Of a DNA stretch of 32,708 nucleotides, positions 16,788 to 25,499 are shown piece by piece. A program made the translations under genes and the position numbers. Origin of the DNA: Bacteroidota bacterium (GTDB lineage Bacteria > Bacteroidota > Bacteroidia > CAILMK01 > JAAYUY01); contig JADHTG010000038.1 of NCBI GenBank assembly GCA_016776505.1, positions 1-32,708 of the forward strand. Reading direction: 5' to 3'. Positions within the stretch are counted from its first letter, which is position 1. The number at the start of each line of letters is the position of its first letter. The notes under the pieces were generated by a model. That model was not told the origin of the DNA and did no database searches. It saw only the letters and a program-made list of their open reading frames with translations.

Positions 16788-18935
16788 TTATTCTCTATTT
16801 CGCGCAATTAATACCTCCAAAATTTCTTTTGCTGCTTTGGCGATATTGGTCCCGGGTCCGAATATTCCTGCAGTTCCTTTCTTATACAGGTAGTCATAAT
16901 CCTGGTGGGGAATTACACCACCCACAATAACCAAAATATCCTCTCTGCCAGCCTTTATTAATTCATCAATCACCTGAGGAACAAGTGTTTTATGTCCTGC
17001 AGCTAAACTGGAAATTCCCAAAATATGCACATCATTTTCAACAGCCTGGCGCGCTGCTTCATCCGGAGTTTGAAATAAGGGTCCAATATCCACGTCAAAA
17101 CCCAGATCTGCAAAACTCGTGGCAATAACTTTGGCACCCCGGTCGTGTCCATCCTGACCCATTTTTGCGACCATGATACGAGGTCTTCTTCCCTCTGATT
17201 CTGCAAACTTATCCGCCAGGGATTTGGCTTTTTTAAAATCTTTATTATTAGTCATAACGGATGAATAAATACCTGAAATAGATTTTATTGGAGGAGAGTA
17301 TCTTTTGAAAATTTTCTCACAAGCAAAAGAAATTTCACCCAAGGTTGCTTTTTTACGAGCAGCATCTATGGAAAATTCCAAAAGATTCCCTTTTCCTGTT
17401 TCACAACATGTAGTGATTATTTGCAGGGCATCTTCCACTTCTTTTTGATTTCTGCTGGCTTTGAGATCCTTAATTCGTTTTATTTGGTTTTCCAAAACAG
17501 CAGTATTGTCGACCGACAAAATATCGAGCGGTGCTTCCTGATCCAGTTTATATTTATTAACCCCTACAATCGTATCTAAATCGGATTCAATGCGAGCTTG
17601 TTTTCTGGCGGCTGCTTCTTCAATTTTCATTTTAGGCAGGCCTGTATCTATTGCTTTAGCCATACCGCCTAATTTTTCCACCTCTTCAATAAGTTTCCAT
17701 GCATTATGAGCTATTTCGTGGGTAAGTTTTTCCACGTAATAGGATCCTGCCCAGGGATCAATTCCTTTGCAGATCTTTGTTTCTTCCTGAATAATAAGTT
17801 GAGTGTTCCTGGCGATTCTGGCAGAAAAATCCGTTGGAAGCGCAATGGCTTCATCCAATGCATTGGTATGTAATGATTGTGTATGGCCCAAAACAGCTCC
17901 CATTGCCTCCACACAGGTTCTTGCTACATTGTTAAACGGATCTTGTTCGGTTAAGCTCCATCCGGATGTCTGGCAGTGAGTTCTTAATGACATCGACCGG
18001 GCATTTTTGGGATTAAACTGTTTTACAATCTTAGCCCATAGCATTCTAGCAGCCCGCATTTTAGCAATTTCCATGAAATGATTCATACCTACACCCCAGA
18101 AGAATGATAATCGAGGTGCGAATGTGTCAATATCCAATCCAGCGCCTACACCGGTTCTTAAATATTCCAATCCGTCAGCAAGTGTGTAAGCCAACTCAAG
18201 ATCTGCGGTAGCTCCGGCTTCCTGCATATGATAACCGCTAATACTGATGGAATTGAATTTAGGCATATTTTCAGCTGTGTATGCGAATATGTCAGCAATT
18301 ATTTTCATGGATGGAATGGGCGGATAAATATATGTATTCCGTACCATAAATTCCTTGAGGATATCATTCTGAATAGTCCCTTCCAAATGTTCCGGCTTGA
18401 TCCCCTGTTCTTCAGCTGCAAGAATATAGAAAGCCATAATGGGTAATACAGCTCCATTCATGGTCATTGAGACAGACATTTTATTTAATGGAATTTGGTC
18501 AAAAAGTATTCTCATATCTAAAATGGAGTCAATTGCGACACCAGCTTTCCCCACATCACCCACTACTCGCTTATGGTCGGAGTCATAACCCCGATGAGTC
18601 GCCAGATCAAATGCCACAGATAAGCCTTTTTGTCCAGCAGCCAGATTTCTTCTATAAAAAGCATTTGATTCTTCTGCTGTTGAAAAACCAGCATACTGGC
18701 GGACAGTCCATGGTCTCATGGTATACATCGTTGCATAAGGTCCTCTTAAAAAAGGGGGTATTCCTGCTGCATAATGAAGGTGCTCAAGGTCTTTAATATC
18801 CTCTTTTTGGTAAAAAGATTTTACTTCAATTTGTTCTGGAGTCAGCCATGAATCCAGTTTGCTTTCAAATGGCAATTTTGATTTCGTTTTTGATTTAAAG
18901 TCAATATCTTGAAAATCAGGTCTCATTATAATCAA
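16788..18935 (-). CDS. scpA: Methylmalonyl-CoA mutase, large (catalytic, B12-binding) subunit
   Basis: The 715-residue product has the mutase TIM barrel, including [59 protein letters not shown] and [16 protein letters not shown]. The C-terminal B12 domain contains [18 protein letters not shown], with the DxHxxG His597 as the cobalt ligand, then [14 protein letters not shown] and [10 protein letters not shown]. It turns succinyl-CoA into methylmalonyl-CoA and back, which Bacteroidota use to make or degrade propionate. The small subunit is encoded 15 bp upstream on the same strand. No epimerase, decarboxylase or MeaB chaperone gene is in the window. Start at 18935 or, with little difference, at 18926. 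No terminator lies between its stop and the convergent methyltransferase. Confidence 0.98.
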   Translation of the reverse strand: MIIMRPDFQDIDFKSKTKSKLPFESKLDSWLTPEQIEVKSFYQKEDIKDLEHLHYAAGIPPFLRGPYATMYTMRPWTVRQYAGFSTAEESNAFYRRNLAAGQKGLSVAFDLATHRGYDSDHKRVVGDVGKAGVAIDSILDMRILFDQIPLNKMSVSMTMNGAVLPIMAFYILAAEEQGIKPEHLEGTIQNDILKEFMVRNTYIYPPIPSMKIIADIFAYTAENMPKFNSISISGYHMQEAGATADLELAYTLADGLEYLRTGVGAGLDIDTFAPRLSFFWGVGMNHFMEIAKMRAARMLWAKIVKQFNPKNARSMSLRTHCQTSGWSLTEQDPFNNVARTCVEAMGAVLGHTQSLHTNALDEAIALPTDFSARIARNTQLIIQEETKICKGIDPWAGSYYVEKLTHEIAHNAWKLIEEVEKLGGMAKAIDTGLPKMKIEEAAARKQARIESDLDTIVGVNKYKLDQEAPLDILSVDNTAVLENQIKRIKDLKASRNQKEVEDALQIITTCCETGKGNLLEFSIDAARKKATLGEISFACEKIFKRYSPPIKSISGIYSSVMTNNKDFKKAKSLADKFAESEGRRPRIMVAKMGQDGHDRGAKVIATSFADLGFDVDIGPLFQTPDEAARQAVENDVHILGISSLAAGHKTLVPQVIDELIKAGREDILVIVGGVIPHQDYDYLYKKGTAGIFGPGTNIAKAAKEILEVLIARNRE

Positions 18936-18950
18936 GTTAAATCGTCCAAA

Positions 18951-20828
18951 TTAGATGATTTTAAAAAGTTTCTGGTATTCAGTCAAGCTTTTAACCAGCT
19001 TTGTTCTTAAATGAATAAAGTCATAAACCCCCATATTTTTAAGCTCTTCTGTGCTGTCCTTTGGGAAACCAGCAACAATGAGTTTTGCATTCGATTTATT
19101 CTTTGATAATTGTTTCAGTATCTCGGGACAAAAGATCGGATATTCCTCGTCAGAACTACAGGCAATAATCAAGTTTGCTTTAACCTGGATGGATTGTTTG
19201 ATCCCTTTTTCAAGCTGTGTAAAATGATCATTTTCAATTATGTCAAAACCAGCACATCCAAAAAAATTCCTGGCAAAATTTTGTCTTGCCGAAGCCCTGG
19301 ATGGATTTCCAACAGGCAGCATAAAAACCAGTGGTGCTTTGTTTCCCTTTGCAATATATCTTTCTGTTTTTAACCGAAGTTGCTCAAACGGAACAGCTTT
19401 CCTATAGGGTTTTATTATTTGAAACCTGGTTTGGCCGGATTCATCATTATCAAATTCAGAAATCTCCATGTCACCAAATATTCTTTCATTTGTATTGGGA
19501 TATAAACTTGCTCCAAGGACATGCTCCTTATTGTTTAAAAGCTGTTCTTTTCTTTTGTTTACCGAATCCATTATTTGATTTTGGATAATTCCTTTTTCAA
19601 TAGCAATCAGATATCCACCCTCCTTTTCAATTGTTTTAAATAATTTCCAGGCAGATTGAGCTAATTGGTCAGTCATATTTTCAATGTAATAAGAGCCTGA
19701 AGAAGGATCAACCACTTTATCTAAATAGGATTCTTCTTTGAGTAGCAATTGTACATTTTTCGCAATCCGTGCTGAGAATTCATTTGGTAATTTATACAGA
19801 TGATCAAAAGGTTTTATATAAAGTGAATCTACTCCCCCAATAATTGCTGACATGGCTTCAGTGGTGACTCTTAACATATTGGTATGAGAGTCGTATATGC
19901 TTTTGTTTACGGAGGATGTTTCAGCGTGAATGAATATTTTATTGGAGTCCTTTTTTTTGGGAGAATACTGTTCTACCATTTTTGACCAAAGTAACCTGGC
20001 AGCTCTGATTTTTGCTATCTCTATGAAGTAATCACTTCCGATTCCGAATGAAAGTTGAAGAAAAGGGGTGATGCTATCAATAGGCAATTCCTGTTCAGTA
20101 AGCATGCTTAAATATTCAACGCCCAATGCAAGCACATAAGCTAACTCCTGGGTAGAGGTGGCACCCCCATTGTGAAATTGCTGCCCGTGTATCGTGATAC
20201 CGCGGAAATTTGGCAAATGAGTATCCAGCGAATCGATTAATTCATAATAATGTCTTTTAAGCTGTCCAGGATTTTCACGATAATCTCCAGTCGAAAGCAA
20301 TATACCATAAGGATCTGCCTCAAAATTTCCCCGGATTTTCAGTTTATTAAAATTATTGCTTACTGCGAACTCAGTAAGCAGGTTTCGCAAAAAACGGTTA
20401 CACTCCTGATTATAAAATCCAATACTAATTTCAATGATATCTATCCCTTTAAGAAGGACATTTAATTTAGAGAGATTTTTTATTTCAGATGCATTAAAAC
20501 TGATGTGATTCATTCCGCCTTTAATTGCCTTTACGGCAAGCTTGTTTGCTTTTAGAGGATCTGATTCCAGGATTTCCTGATGCATGATCCAGCTATTGCT
20601 AATCAAATGACCATCAGAAGGCATTAAATGGGGAGAAATTGAATTTAAATAATCTAATGGAAGCAAATCTTTTTCACTGTAGTAAGGCTTCAATATGAAC
20701 CCGTCTAAAGTTTCCCAAAGCAACTTTTTGTCATAATCCTGCCCTTTTAAGTCCTTCCTTATTTGCTTTTCCCATTCAGCAATTGAAATTGGTGGAAATT
20801 CAGAAAATAACTTTGGTTTATTTTGCAT
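18951..20828 (-). CDS. mutA: Methylmalonyl-CoA mutase, small subunit
   Basis: The 625-residue protein parallels the large subunit but is shorter and has lost catalytic residues. It keeps the barrel pattern (FRGITIHGQQFHNGGATSTQ, ELAYVLALGVEYL, KIRAARLLWSKMVEQYSPK, SARIAKNVQLLLKEES, VVDPSSGSYYIENMTDQLAQ). The C-terminal domain (APLVFMLPVGNPSRASARQN) has no DxHxxG, so it does not bind B12. This is the normal MutA pattern; it pairs with the large subunit, encoded 15 bp downstream, for stability. The leader from the candidate promoter at 20949-20920 is about 85 nt, too short for a cobalamin riboswitch. It is divergent from feoA. Confidence 0.96.
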   Translation of the reverse strand: MQNKPKLFSEFPPISIAEWEKQIRKDLKGQDYDKKLLWETLDGFILKPYYSEKDLLPLDYLNSISPHLMPSDGHLISNSWIMHQEILESDPLKANKLAVKAIKGGMNHISFNASEIKNLSKLNVLLKGIDIIEISIGFYNQECNRFLRNLLTEFAVSNNFNKLKIRGNFEADPYGILLSTGDYRENPGQLKRHYYELIDSLDTHLPNFRGITIHGQQFHNGGATSTQELAYVLALGVEYLSMLTEQELPIDSITPFLQLSFGIGSDYFIEIAKIRAARLLWSKMVEQYSPKKKDSNKIFIHAETSSVNKSIYDSHTNMLRVTTEAMSAIIGGVDSLYIKPFDHLYKLPNEFSARIAKNVQLLLKEESYLDKVVDPSSGSYYIENMTDQLAQSAWKLFKTIEKEGGYLIAIEKGIIQNQIMDSVNKRKEQLLNNKEHVLGASLYPNTNERIFGDMEISEFDNDESGQTRFQIIKPYRKAVPFEQLRLKTERYIAKGNKAPLVFMLPVGNPSRASARQNFARNFFGCAGFDIIENDHFTQLEKGIKQSIQVKANLIIACSSDEEYPIFCPEILKQLSKNKSNAKLIVAGFPKDSTEELKNMGVYDFIHLRTKLVKSLTEYQKLFKII

Positions 20829-20919
20829 TATTAATTCAAATAAATAACATCAAAAAAGTTCAAATCCGGCCTGTCAGACAAAACGCAAACAGCTAAATCG
20901 GTTTCAAATCTAAGTACTT

Positions 20920-20949
20920 CAAAAATATCACCTCAATAATATTAACAAA
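20920..20949 (-). promoter_or_regulatory. Candidate promoter of mutA-scpA
   Basis: On the minus strand TTTG (20949-20946), an 18-bp spacer and TATTTTTG (20927-20920) nearly match TTTG-N19-21-TAnnTTTG, one base short in the spacer. Transcription would begin near 20913 and give an 85-nt leader. A second -7-like TAGATTTG lies at 20912-20905. Confidence 0.5.
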
Positions 20950-20960
20950 AACTAATATTA
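20937..20960. repeat. Two copies of palindrome TAATATTA, candidate operator
   Basis: The 8-bp palindrome TAATATTA occurs at 20937-20944 and again at 20953-20960, with an 8-bp spacer. This places two identical sites 16 bp apart, in the gap between the mutA and feoA promoters. The mutA -33 element lies between them and the feoA -7 element begins 7 bp to the right. A dimeric regulator bound here could control both directions. An iron regulator is a guess from feoA alone; the sequence does not resemble a classical Fur box. Confidence 0.35.
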
Positions 20961-20966
20961 ATACAC

Positions 20967-20974
20967 TATTTTTG
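20967..20974 (+). promoter_or_regulatory. Candidate -7 element for feoA-feoB
   Basis: TATTTTTG matches TAnnTTTG, with transcription expected near 20981. It rules out a start at GTG 20974, whose first base is the last of this element. No TTTG lies at the -33 position; the TAATATTA repeats are there instead. Confidence 0.45.
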
Positions 20975-21042
20975 TGATAATTGGAATAATTCTAAAATAC
21001 ATATTTCGTGTAAATAAAGTAATGTTCAGAGAGGAAAAACAA

Positions 21043-21282
21043 ATGGAAACCAGGCTTAATTTGTCAGATTTAAAAAAGGGAGAGCGCGCAGAAATTATGA
21101 GTACGGAGGCAAAGGGTGATATCCGAAAGAGGTTGCTTGATATGGGTTTGGTAAAAGGGCAGAAACTCTTAGTTATTCGAAAAGCACCTTTAGGAGATCC
21201 GTTGGAAATTAAACTGAATGGATTTTATTTAAGTTTAAGATTGGATGAAGCTAAATATATATTTGTTAAAACGCTGGATTAA
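21043..21282 (+). CDS. feoA: Ferrous iron transport accessory protein FeoA
   Basis: The 79-residue product starts METRLNLSDLKKGERAEIMS and has the SH3-like FeoA pattern: IRKRLLDMGLVKGQKLLVIR, then APLGDPLEIKLNGFYLSLRL. FeoA is a small cytoplasmic protein that assists FeoB. The open frame starts earlier (GTG 20974, ATG 21022), but the candidate -7 element covers 20974, and GAGAGG at 21028-21033 stands 9 bp before ATG 21043, a rare Shine-Dalgarno-like site here. The chosen length also fits the family (75-85 residues). feoB starts 16 bp after its stop. Confidence 0.93.
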   Translation: METRLNLSDLKKGERAEIMSTEAKGDIRKRLLDMGLVKGQKLLVIRKAPLGDPLEIKLNGFYLSLRLDEAKYIFVKTLD

Positions 21283-21298
21283 TTAATAATCATATTTC

Positions 21299-23443
21299 AT
21301 GGATGATCTCCAGGTCATAACAGTTGCGATTGCAGGTAATCCAAATTCAGGGAAAACATCTCTTTTCAATGCCATAGTTGGTGCAAATCAAAAAGTTGGA
21401 AATTTTAGTGGAGTAACAGTTGAAAAAGTTCACGGAATACGGAAATTCAATGGATATAAAATCAACTTTATTGATTTGCCCGGCACTTATTCTCTGACTG
21501 CTTATTCTCCTGAAGAAGTGGTTGCCCGTAAATTCATTACAGATCAAAAGCCCGACCTCGTTTTAAATGTGGTGGATGGTTCAAATATGGAAAGAAACCT
21601 TTATTTGACCACTCAGTTAATGGAGCTTGAAAACAACTTTATCATTTCGCTGAATATGTATGATGAAGTGCAAAAGAATGAAACCGAAATAAAATTTGAC
21701 CTTTTCGAAAAACTGCTTGGAACAAAAATAATTCCTACATCAGCCAAGTATGGAACAGGAATAAAGGAAATACTGGAAAGTATTGTGGAGGTTTACGAAA
21801 ATAGATTTAAGCCAAAATTTAAAGCGCATTATCAGCCAGAAATAGAAGAAAGAGTGGATAAGCTTTCTTTGATCCTTCAACAGGATGAGGAATTATTGAA
21901 GATTTACCCTTCCCGCTGGATGGCTGTTAAACTTTTGGAGAATGATAAATTAGTTTATGACCTGGTTCACGAACGACCCATCTGGATTAAAGTATACAGC
22001 CAGCTTTTAGATGCAAATAAATTTTTTGAATCCAAGTTCGGGGAGGATGCAGAGCTTTTAATCACACAAAACCGGCATTCTTTTATAAAGGGGGCAATCA
22101 GGGAAGCTGTTAAATTCAACCAAATCTCAAAAAGGAATTATTCAGTCATTCTCGACAGGATACTGATTAACAGGATAACTGGAATTCCTGTTTTTTTCCT
22201 GATCATGTGGGCAGTTTTCCAGATGGTATTTAAATTAGGCAAATACCCCATGGATTGGCTTGAGTCGATTTTTAACTGGTTCGGAATGATTGCAAAACTC
22301 TATATTGTCAATGAAACAATTCAATCAGTTGTGGTTGATGGAATTCTGAGTGGAGTGGGAGGAGTCCTGGTGTTTTTGCCAAGCATCATGCTTCTTTTCC
22401 TGGCTTTAGCTTTCCTGGAAGGTACTGGTTATATGGCAAGAGCGGCCTTTGTAATTGACAAAGTAATGCATTCGTTTGGCCTGCATGGCAAATCTGCAAT
22501 TTCTATGATTACAGGATTCGGCTGTTCTGTCCCTGCTTTTATGTCAACCCGAACCCTTAAAAGCAAAAGTGATAGAATTACTACTTTGCTCATCATTCCA
22601 TTTATGAGTTGCGGAGCAAAACTCCCTGTATATATATTAATAATCGGTGCTTTTTTTAGTGTATCTGTGGCGGGTAATGTATTATTCGCAATTTATTTGC
22701 TTGGAATTTTCATTGCGCTTTTTTCAGCAAAACTTTTCAAAGCAACTATTTTTAAAGGGGAGTCAGAACCCTTTGTCATGGAACTCCCACCTTACAGGTT
22801 TCCTACCTTAAAAAGTTTATTTTATCAAATGTGGCAAAAAGCGTCTCTTTATTTGAAAAAAGCAGCCACCATTATTTTAATAGCTTCATTAATCATTTGG
22901 TTAGGGACCAATTTCCCTCAAAGTCAGGAAATTAAGGATAATTTTCATCAGCTTGAACAAACAGTTTTAGAAAGCGAAGCCTTTCCTCCTGATATAAAAA
23001 CACACATAATAGCAGCTCTTTCAAATGATGAGGCCAGCAAACAAATGCAATATTCACTGGTTGGAAGAATAGGTAAATTGATTGAACCTGTTATTAAACC
23101 ACTTGGATTTGATTGGAGATTAGGAATCAGCCTTGTTGCAGGTATTGCAGGAAAAGAAATTGTTGTTTCTTCTATTGCCACTATTTTTTCAACGGAAGAC
23201 AATGGAGGCAGTGGAAATAAGAGCCTTCAGCAAAAATTACGAAATGCGGATGAATACAATGTGGCTACAGCCGTTGCGTTTTTGATATTTGTTCTGCTTT
23301 ATATACCTTGCGTTGCTGCAACAACTGTATTTCACCGGGAAACTCAAAAGTGGAAATACACTGTTCTCTATATTTCATATTCTATGGGAATAGCCTGGAT
23401 ATTTTCTTTTGCCGGATTTCAAATCGCCAGTTTATTGATCTGA
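21299..23443 (+). CDS. feoB: Ferrous iron transporter FeoB
   Basis: The 714-residue protein has a cytoplasmic GTPase domain: G1 GNPNSGKTS (residues 13-21), G2 threonine in NFSGVTVEK, G3 DLPGTYSLTAYSPEE and G4 NMYD. A helical linker follows. The membrane domain has two Gate regions: LEGTGYMARAAFVIDKVMHS leading to GFGCSVPAFMSTRTLKSK with the conserved Cys, and the mirrored KEIVVSSIATIFS. The late LLYIPCVAATTVFHRET has the conserved Cys near the end. It carries Fe2+ into the cytoplasm under low-oxygen conditions. It forms an operon with feoA 16 bp upstream. Its stop lies 2 bp from the convergent DUF2461 stop. G5 is poorly defined, as usual in FeoB. Confidence 0.97.
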   Translation: MDDLQVITVAIAGNPNSGKTSLFNAIVGANQKVGNFSGVTVEKVHGIRKFNGYKINFIDLPGTYSLTAYSPEEVVARKFITDQKPDLVLNVVDGSNMERNLYLTTQLMELENNFIISLNMYDEVQKNETEIKFDLFEKLLGTKIIPTSAKYGTGIKEILESIVEVYENRFKPKFKAHYQPEIEERVDKLSLILQQDEELLKIYPSRWMAVKLLENDKLVYDLVHERPIWIKVYSQLLDANKFFESKFGEDAELLITQNRHSFIKGAIREAVKFNQISKRNYSVILDRILINRITGIPVFFLIMWAVFQMVFKLGKYPMDWLESIFNWFGMIAKLYIVNETIQSVVVDGILSGVGGVLVFLPSIMLLFLALAFLEGTGYMARAAFVIDKVMHSFGLHGKSAISMITGFGCSVPAFMSTRTLKSKSDRITTLLIIPFMSCGAKLPVYILIIGAFFSVSVAGNVLFAIYLLGIFIALFSAKLFKATIFKGESEPFVMELPPYRFPTLKSLFYQMWQKASLYLKKAATIILIASLIIWLGTNFPQSQEIKDNFHQLEQTVLESEAFPPDIKTHIIAALSNDEASKQMQYSLVGRIGKLIEPVIKPLGFDWRLGISLVAGIAGKEIVVSSIATIFSTEDNGGSGNKSLQQKLRNADEYNVATAVAFLIFVLLYIPCVAATTVFHRETQKWKYTVLYISYSMGIAWIFSFAGFQIASLLI

Positions 23444-23445
23444 AA

Positions 23446-24096
23446 TCAAACAATTGCCCGGTTAAGAAAAAAGATAAAGCTTTTCATTTCATTGAATATT
23501 TCAAGCACTTTATGTTGAAGATCTTCAGTCAATAAAGCATCATCTTCAAGCTTTTTAAATACAGTAAAACTCTTGTGTTTCAGGTATTCAATATCTTCAA
23601 ATTCAGGATCAAATCCTTTGGGTGGCCGGCTGAGTTTTTCACCGTCAAGGGAACCAAAAGTTTTAACGAAGGATTCATTCTCCACTATTCGTTTAAACTC
23701 TGCTGAATGAGTATAGATTTCTTCACGTATACTTTTGAGCTCATCTTTTTGTGGAACATGGCTGCCTCCGCCTACGAATGAATTCCCAGGTTCAATATGA
23801 AAATAATAGCCAGCTTTATTTGATTTTTTACCCCCTGGAACAAAGAATAAACCCATGTTTGTTTTATAAGGCGTTTTATCCTTTGAGAACCGAATATCAC
23901 GATAAATCCTGAACATCGTATCTTTTGGCTGAAGATGAGAAATGCTTGAATCGAACCTGCCTATTTCAGTGATTAATGATAGAGAAAGTGTTTCTAATTG
24001 CTTTTTCAGTTCTTCATACTCATCCTTATGCGCGTTAAACCAATCCCTGTTATTGTTTTTGGAAAGAGATGTTAAGAAAGTCAATAGATGTTTCAT
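23446..24096 (-). CDS. DUF2461 family protein
   Basis: The 216-residue product matches the DUF2461 (TIGR02453) family. It has NNRDWFNAHKDEYEELKKQL near the N-terminus, MFRIYRDIRFSKDKTPYKTN in the middle, and GYYFHIEPGNSFVGGGSHVP, followed by LKSIREEIYT and LSRPPKGFDPEF. No catalytic role has been shown for the family; the invariant Arg, Lys and His residues suggest it binds an anionic ligand. There is no signal peptide or membrane helix, so it is probably cytoplasmic. It overlaps the upstream EamA gene by 4 bp (ATGA) and is probably co-translated with it. The C-terminus lies 2 bp from the feoB stop. Confidence 0.92.
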   Translation of the reverse strand: MKHLLTFLTSLSKNNNRDWFNAHKDEYEELKKQLETLSLSLITEIGRFDSSISHLQPKDTMFRIYRDIRFSKDKTPYKTNMGLFFVPGGKKSNKAGYYFHIEPGNSFVGGGSHVPQKDELKSIREEIYTHSAEFKRIVENESFVKTFGSLDGEKLSRPPKGFDPEFEDIEYLKHKSFTVFKKLEDDALLTEDLQHKVLEIFNEMKSFIFFLNRAIV

Positions 24097-24968
24097 AAAT
24101 GATTCGTTTTAATGGTGAGTAAAATGATAGCACAAATAGCAAGAACAATTCCAATCCAGTTTATCTTATTGACTTTTTCCTTAAAAAGGATCAATGCAAA
24201 AAATACAGATAAAACAACTATCCCAATATGATTGATGCCAAAGACAGAAGAACTGTTTAGGCCGCTGTTTCCAAGAGCTTTCACAAAGAAGAAAATGGAA
24301 CCAAAATTGCAAAAACCCAGTGCTGTTCCAAAAAGGAGATTCTTTTTAATTACAATGCTCCTAAATGATTTTTTTTGAACAAGCAGAACAAACACGCCGA
24401 TTACTAAAGATACAAAAAACAGCAATGCCGAGAATGTGGGCAAAAGCTCATCATTTAAGTATGCATCCTGGGAAAATTTGACCAGACTATCGATAAGTCC
24501 TGCACCAAGGAATATGATAAGAGGTAAAAACAGGGATTGCTTATCCGAAACATGTTCTCGTTTTTTATACACAGACAGAATGACTGAAATTAGTGCCATC
24601 ACTATTCCCCAGACTTTAATATGATCAATGATTTCATGATAGAAAATGATAGAGAATAACATGGGAATGATCACCGAAAGTCGTCCGGCAATGGTCGTTG
24701 GATTTATGCCCGCTTTTTGAACTGAAAGACTCATCAGATGAAACATGGCAATAAACAATGCTCCAATAATGACAGAAAGAAGCATCCATGGTTTGGGATC
24801 TGATACTAAATGGATAAATGATGAACCAGCAATGGCAACACCCAGTAATGCAGCAATGAAATAATTTATTACAATCACATGAAAAGTGTTTGCATTAAAG
24901 CGGGTAACCGATTTGAAAATCAAATTGATGGCAGTTGATGAAATGATACAAAGAACAAGGAATGCCAT
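24093..24968 (-). CDS. EamA/DMT-family transporter
   Basis: The 291-residue protein has about ten membrane helices in two repeats. One begins at FLVLCIISSTAINLIFKSVT, and the second after YKKREHVSDKQSLFLPLIIF. LSVIIPMLFSIIFYHEIIDH and HIGIVVLSVFFALILFKEKV are the EamA signatures at the ends of each half. The family exports or imports small metabolites such as amino acids, nucleotides or drugs; the substrate is not evident here. It overlaps the DUF2461 gene by 4 bp. Its start is only 48 bp past a strong minus-strand terminator (25061-25017), with no TAnnTTTG element between. Its transcription may therefore depend on read-through of that terminator. Confidence 0.87.
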   Translation of the reverse strand: MAFLVLCIISSTAINLIFKSVTRFNANTFHVIVINYFIAALLGVAIAGSSFIHLVSDPKPWMLLSVIIGALFIAMFHLMSLSVQKAGINPTTIAGRLSVIIPMLFSIIFYHEIIDHIKVWGIVMALISVILSVYKKREHVSDKQSLFLPLIIFLGAGLIDSLVKFSQDAYLNDELLPTFSALLFFVSLVIGVFVLLVQKKSFRSIVIKKNLLFGTALGFCNFGSIFFFVKALGNSGLNSSSVFGINHIGIVVLSVFFALILFKEKVNKINWIGIVLAICAIILLTIKTNHL

Positions 24969-25016
24969 AATAGATTTTCAGCTAATTTAGGGAATAAAGA
25001 ATGATTGAATGGATTG

Positions 25017-25061
25017 AAAAAAAAATGAGTTAAAGCCGGCTGGGTGCCGGACTTTAACTCA
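25017..25061 (-). terminator. Strong intrinsic terminator upstream of the EamA gene
   Basis: On the minus strand a 15-bp stem with one bulged base pairs 25061-25052 and 25050-25046 with 25040-25026, around a 5-nt loop, and is followed by nine T residues (25025-25017). It lies 439 bp past the pepD stop and 48 bp before the EamA start. It could end a small RNA, act as an attenuator for EamA, or end a long pepD transcript. On the plus strand no T run follows. Confidence 0.9.
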
Positions 25062-25084
25062 CCAAAAAACTACTCTTCTCTTCA
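25017..25084 (-). ncRNA. Candidate small RNA or attenuator leader
   Basis: A short transcript of about 68 nt would run from the expected start near 25084 of the sigma-54-like promoter (25111-25095) to the U9 tract at 25017. The 5' part is a purine-rich single strand (GTGAAGAGAAGAGTAG, then six T) and the rest is the terminator hairpin. I know no Rfam family that I can assign to it. The alternative is an attenuator leader for the EamA gene, using the nine-codon ORF at 25088-25059. Expression is not shown. Confidence 0.4.
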
Positions 25085-25088
25085 CCAT
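25059..25088 (-). CDS. Nine-codon mini-ORF, possible leader peptide
   Basis: ATG at 25088 opens a frame for MVKRRVVFW followed by TGA, whose bases fall in the first three positions of the terminator stem. A ribosome paused at the final Trp codon or stop would cover the 5' arm and prevent the hairpin, letting transcription enter the EamA gene. Phe-Trp at the end would suit sensing of aromatic amino acids; Lys-Arg-Arg recalls drug-arrest leaders. If transcription began at the sigma-54-predicted site near 25084, the ATG would not be in the RNA, so the two ideas compete. Short ORFs also arise by chance. Confidence 0.3.
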   Translation of the reverse strand: MVKRRVVFW

Positions 25089-25094
25089 AAAAAT

Positions 25095-25111
25095 TACAAC
25101 TTGTGTGCCAA
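25095..25111 (-). promoter_or_regulatory. Sigma-54-like promoter (-24/-12)
   Basis: The minus strand reads TTGGCACACAAGTTGTA. Compared with TGGCACG-N4-TTGCW, ten of the twelve defined positions match with exact spacing; the misses are A for G in the -24 block and T for C at -12. The expected start is near 25084, 23 bp before the terminator stem. A sigma-54 promoter needs an activator protein, whose site I could not recognise. Confidence 0.5.
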
Positions 25112-25499
25112 AACAAAGCTTTTTTAAAATATTTAAAATTAAAGATAATAGGATAAATTATCAAACAGGTATAAAAGTACCTAATTACACATAGGAAATG
25201 TTTTGATATCCCTACATCAGATTAATTTCACCCAATTTTAATAAGCAAATAAAACGAGCAATAGTTAGTGCAAAAAATTACTATAATTTATCAAGCAAAA
25301 AGATGGTTAAAAATTTCCTTTTTTCCTTTTTTCGGAGAATTTTTCTAAAATCTATACAATAATATGCAATGATAAATACTTTGCTTCCTTTTTCTTTAAA
25401 AATCGGAATTCAGAATTAGATTATTTCCATTCCAGTTTGAGGATACAAAAATAATGTCAAGAATCCCCATCAGGGTCAAATAATAATGGATAAACCCAA
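25112..25499. other. 388-bp AT-rich gap after pepD, no gene seen
   Basis: Very AT-rich DNA with stops in every frame. The only signal is TATTTTTG on the minus strand (25453-25446), a match to TAnnTTTG with TTTG 23 bp upstream (25480-25477), slightly too far for a good promoter. If active it would give a leader of about 400 nt into the element at 25088-25017. I see no repeat, tRNA or protein gene. Confidence 0.6.

Noticed and set aside
20829..20919. Cobalamin riboswitch before the B12-dependent mutase genes
   Set aside because: The leader is only about 85 nt and shows no B12-box-like sequence or extended pairing.
25455..25485. Possible terminator directly after pepD
   Set aside because: Only a 3-bp CCC/GGG pairing is visible in CCCCATCAGGG, and no T run follows.
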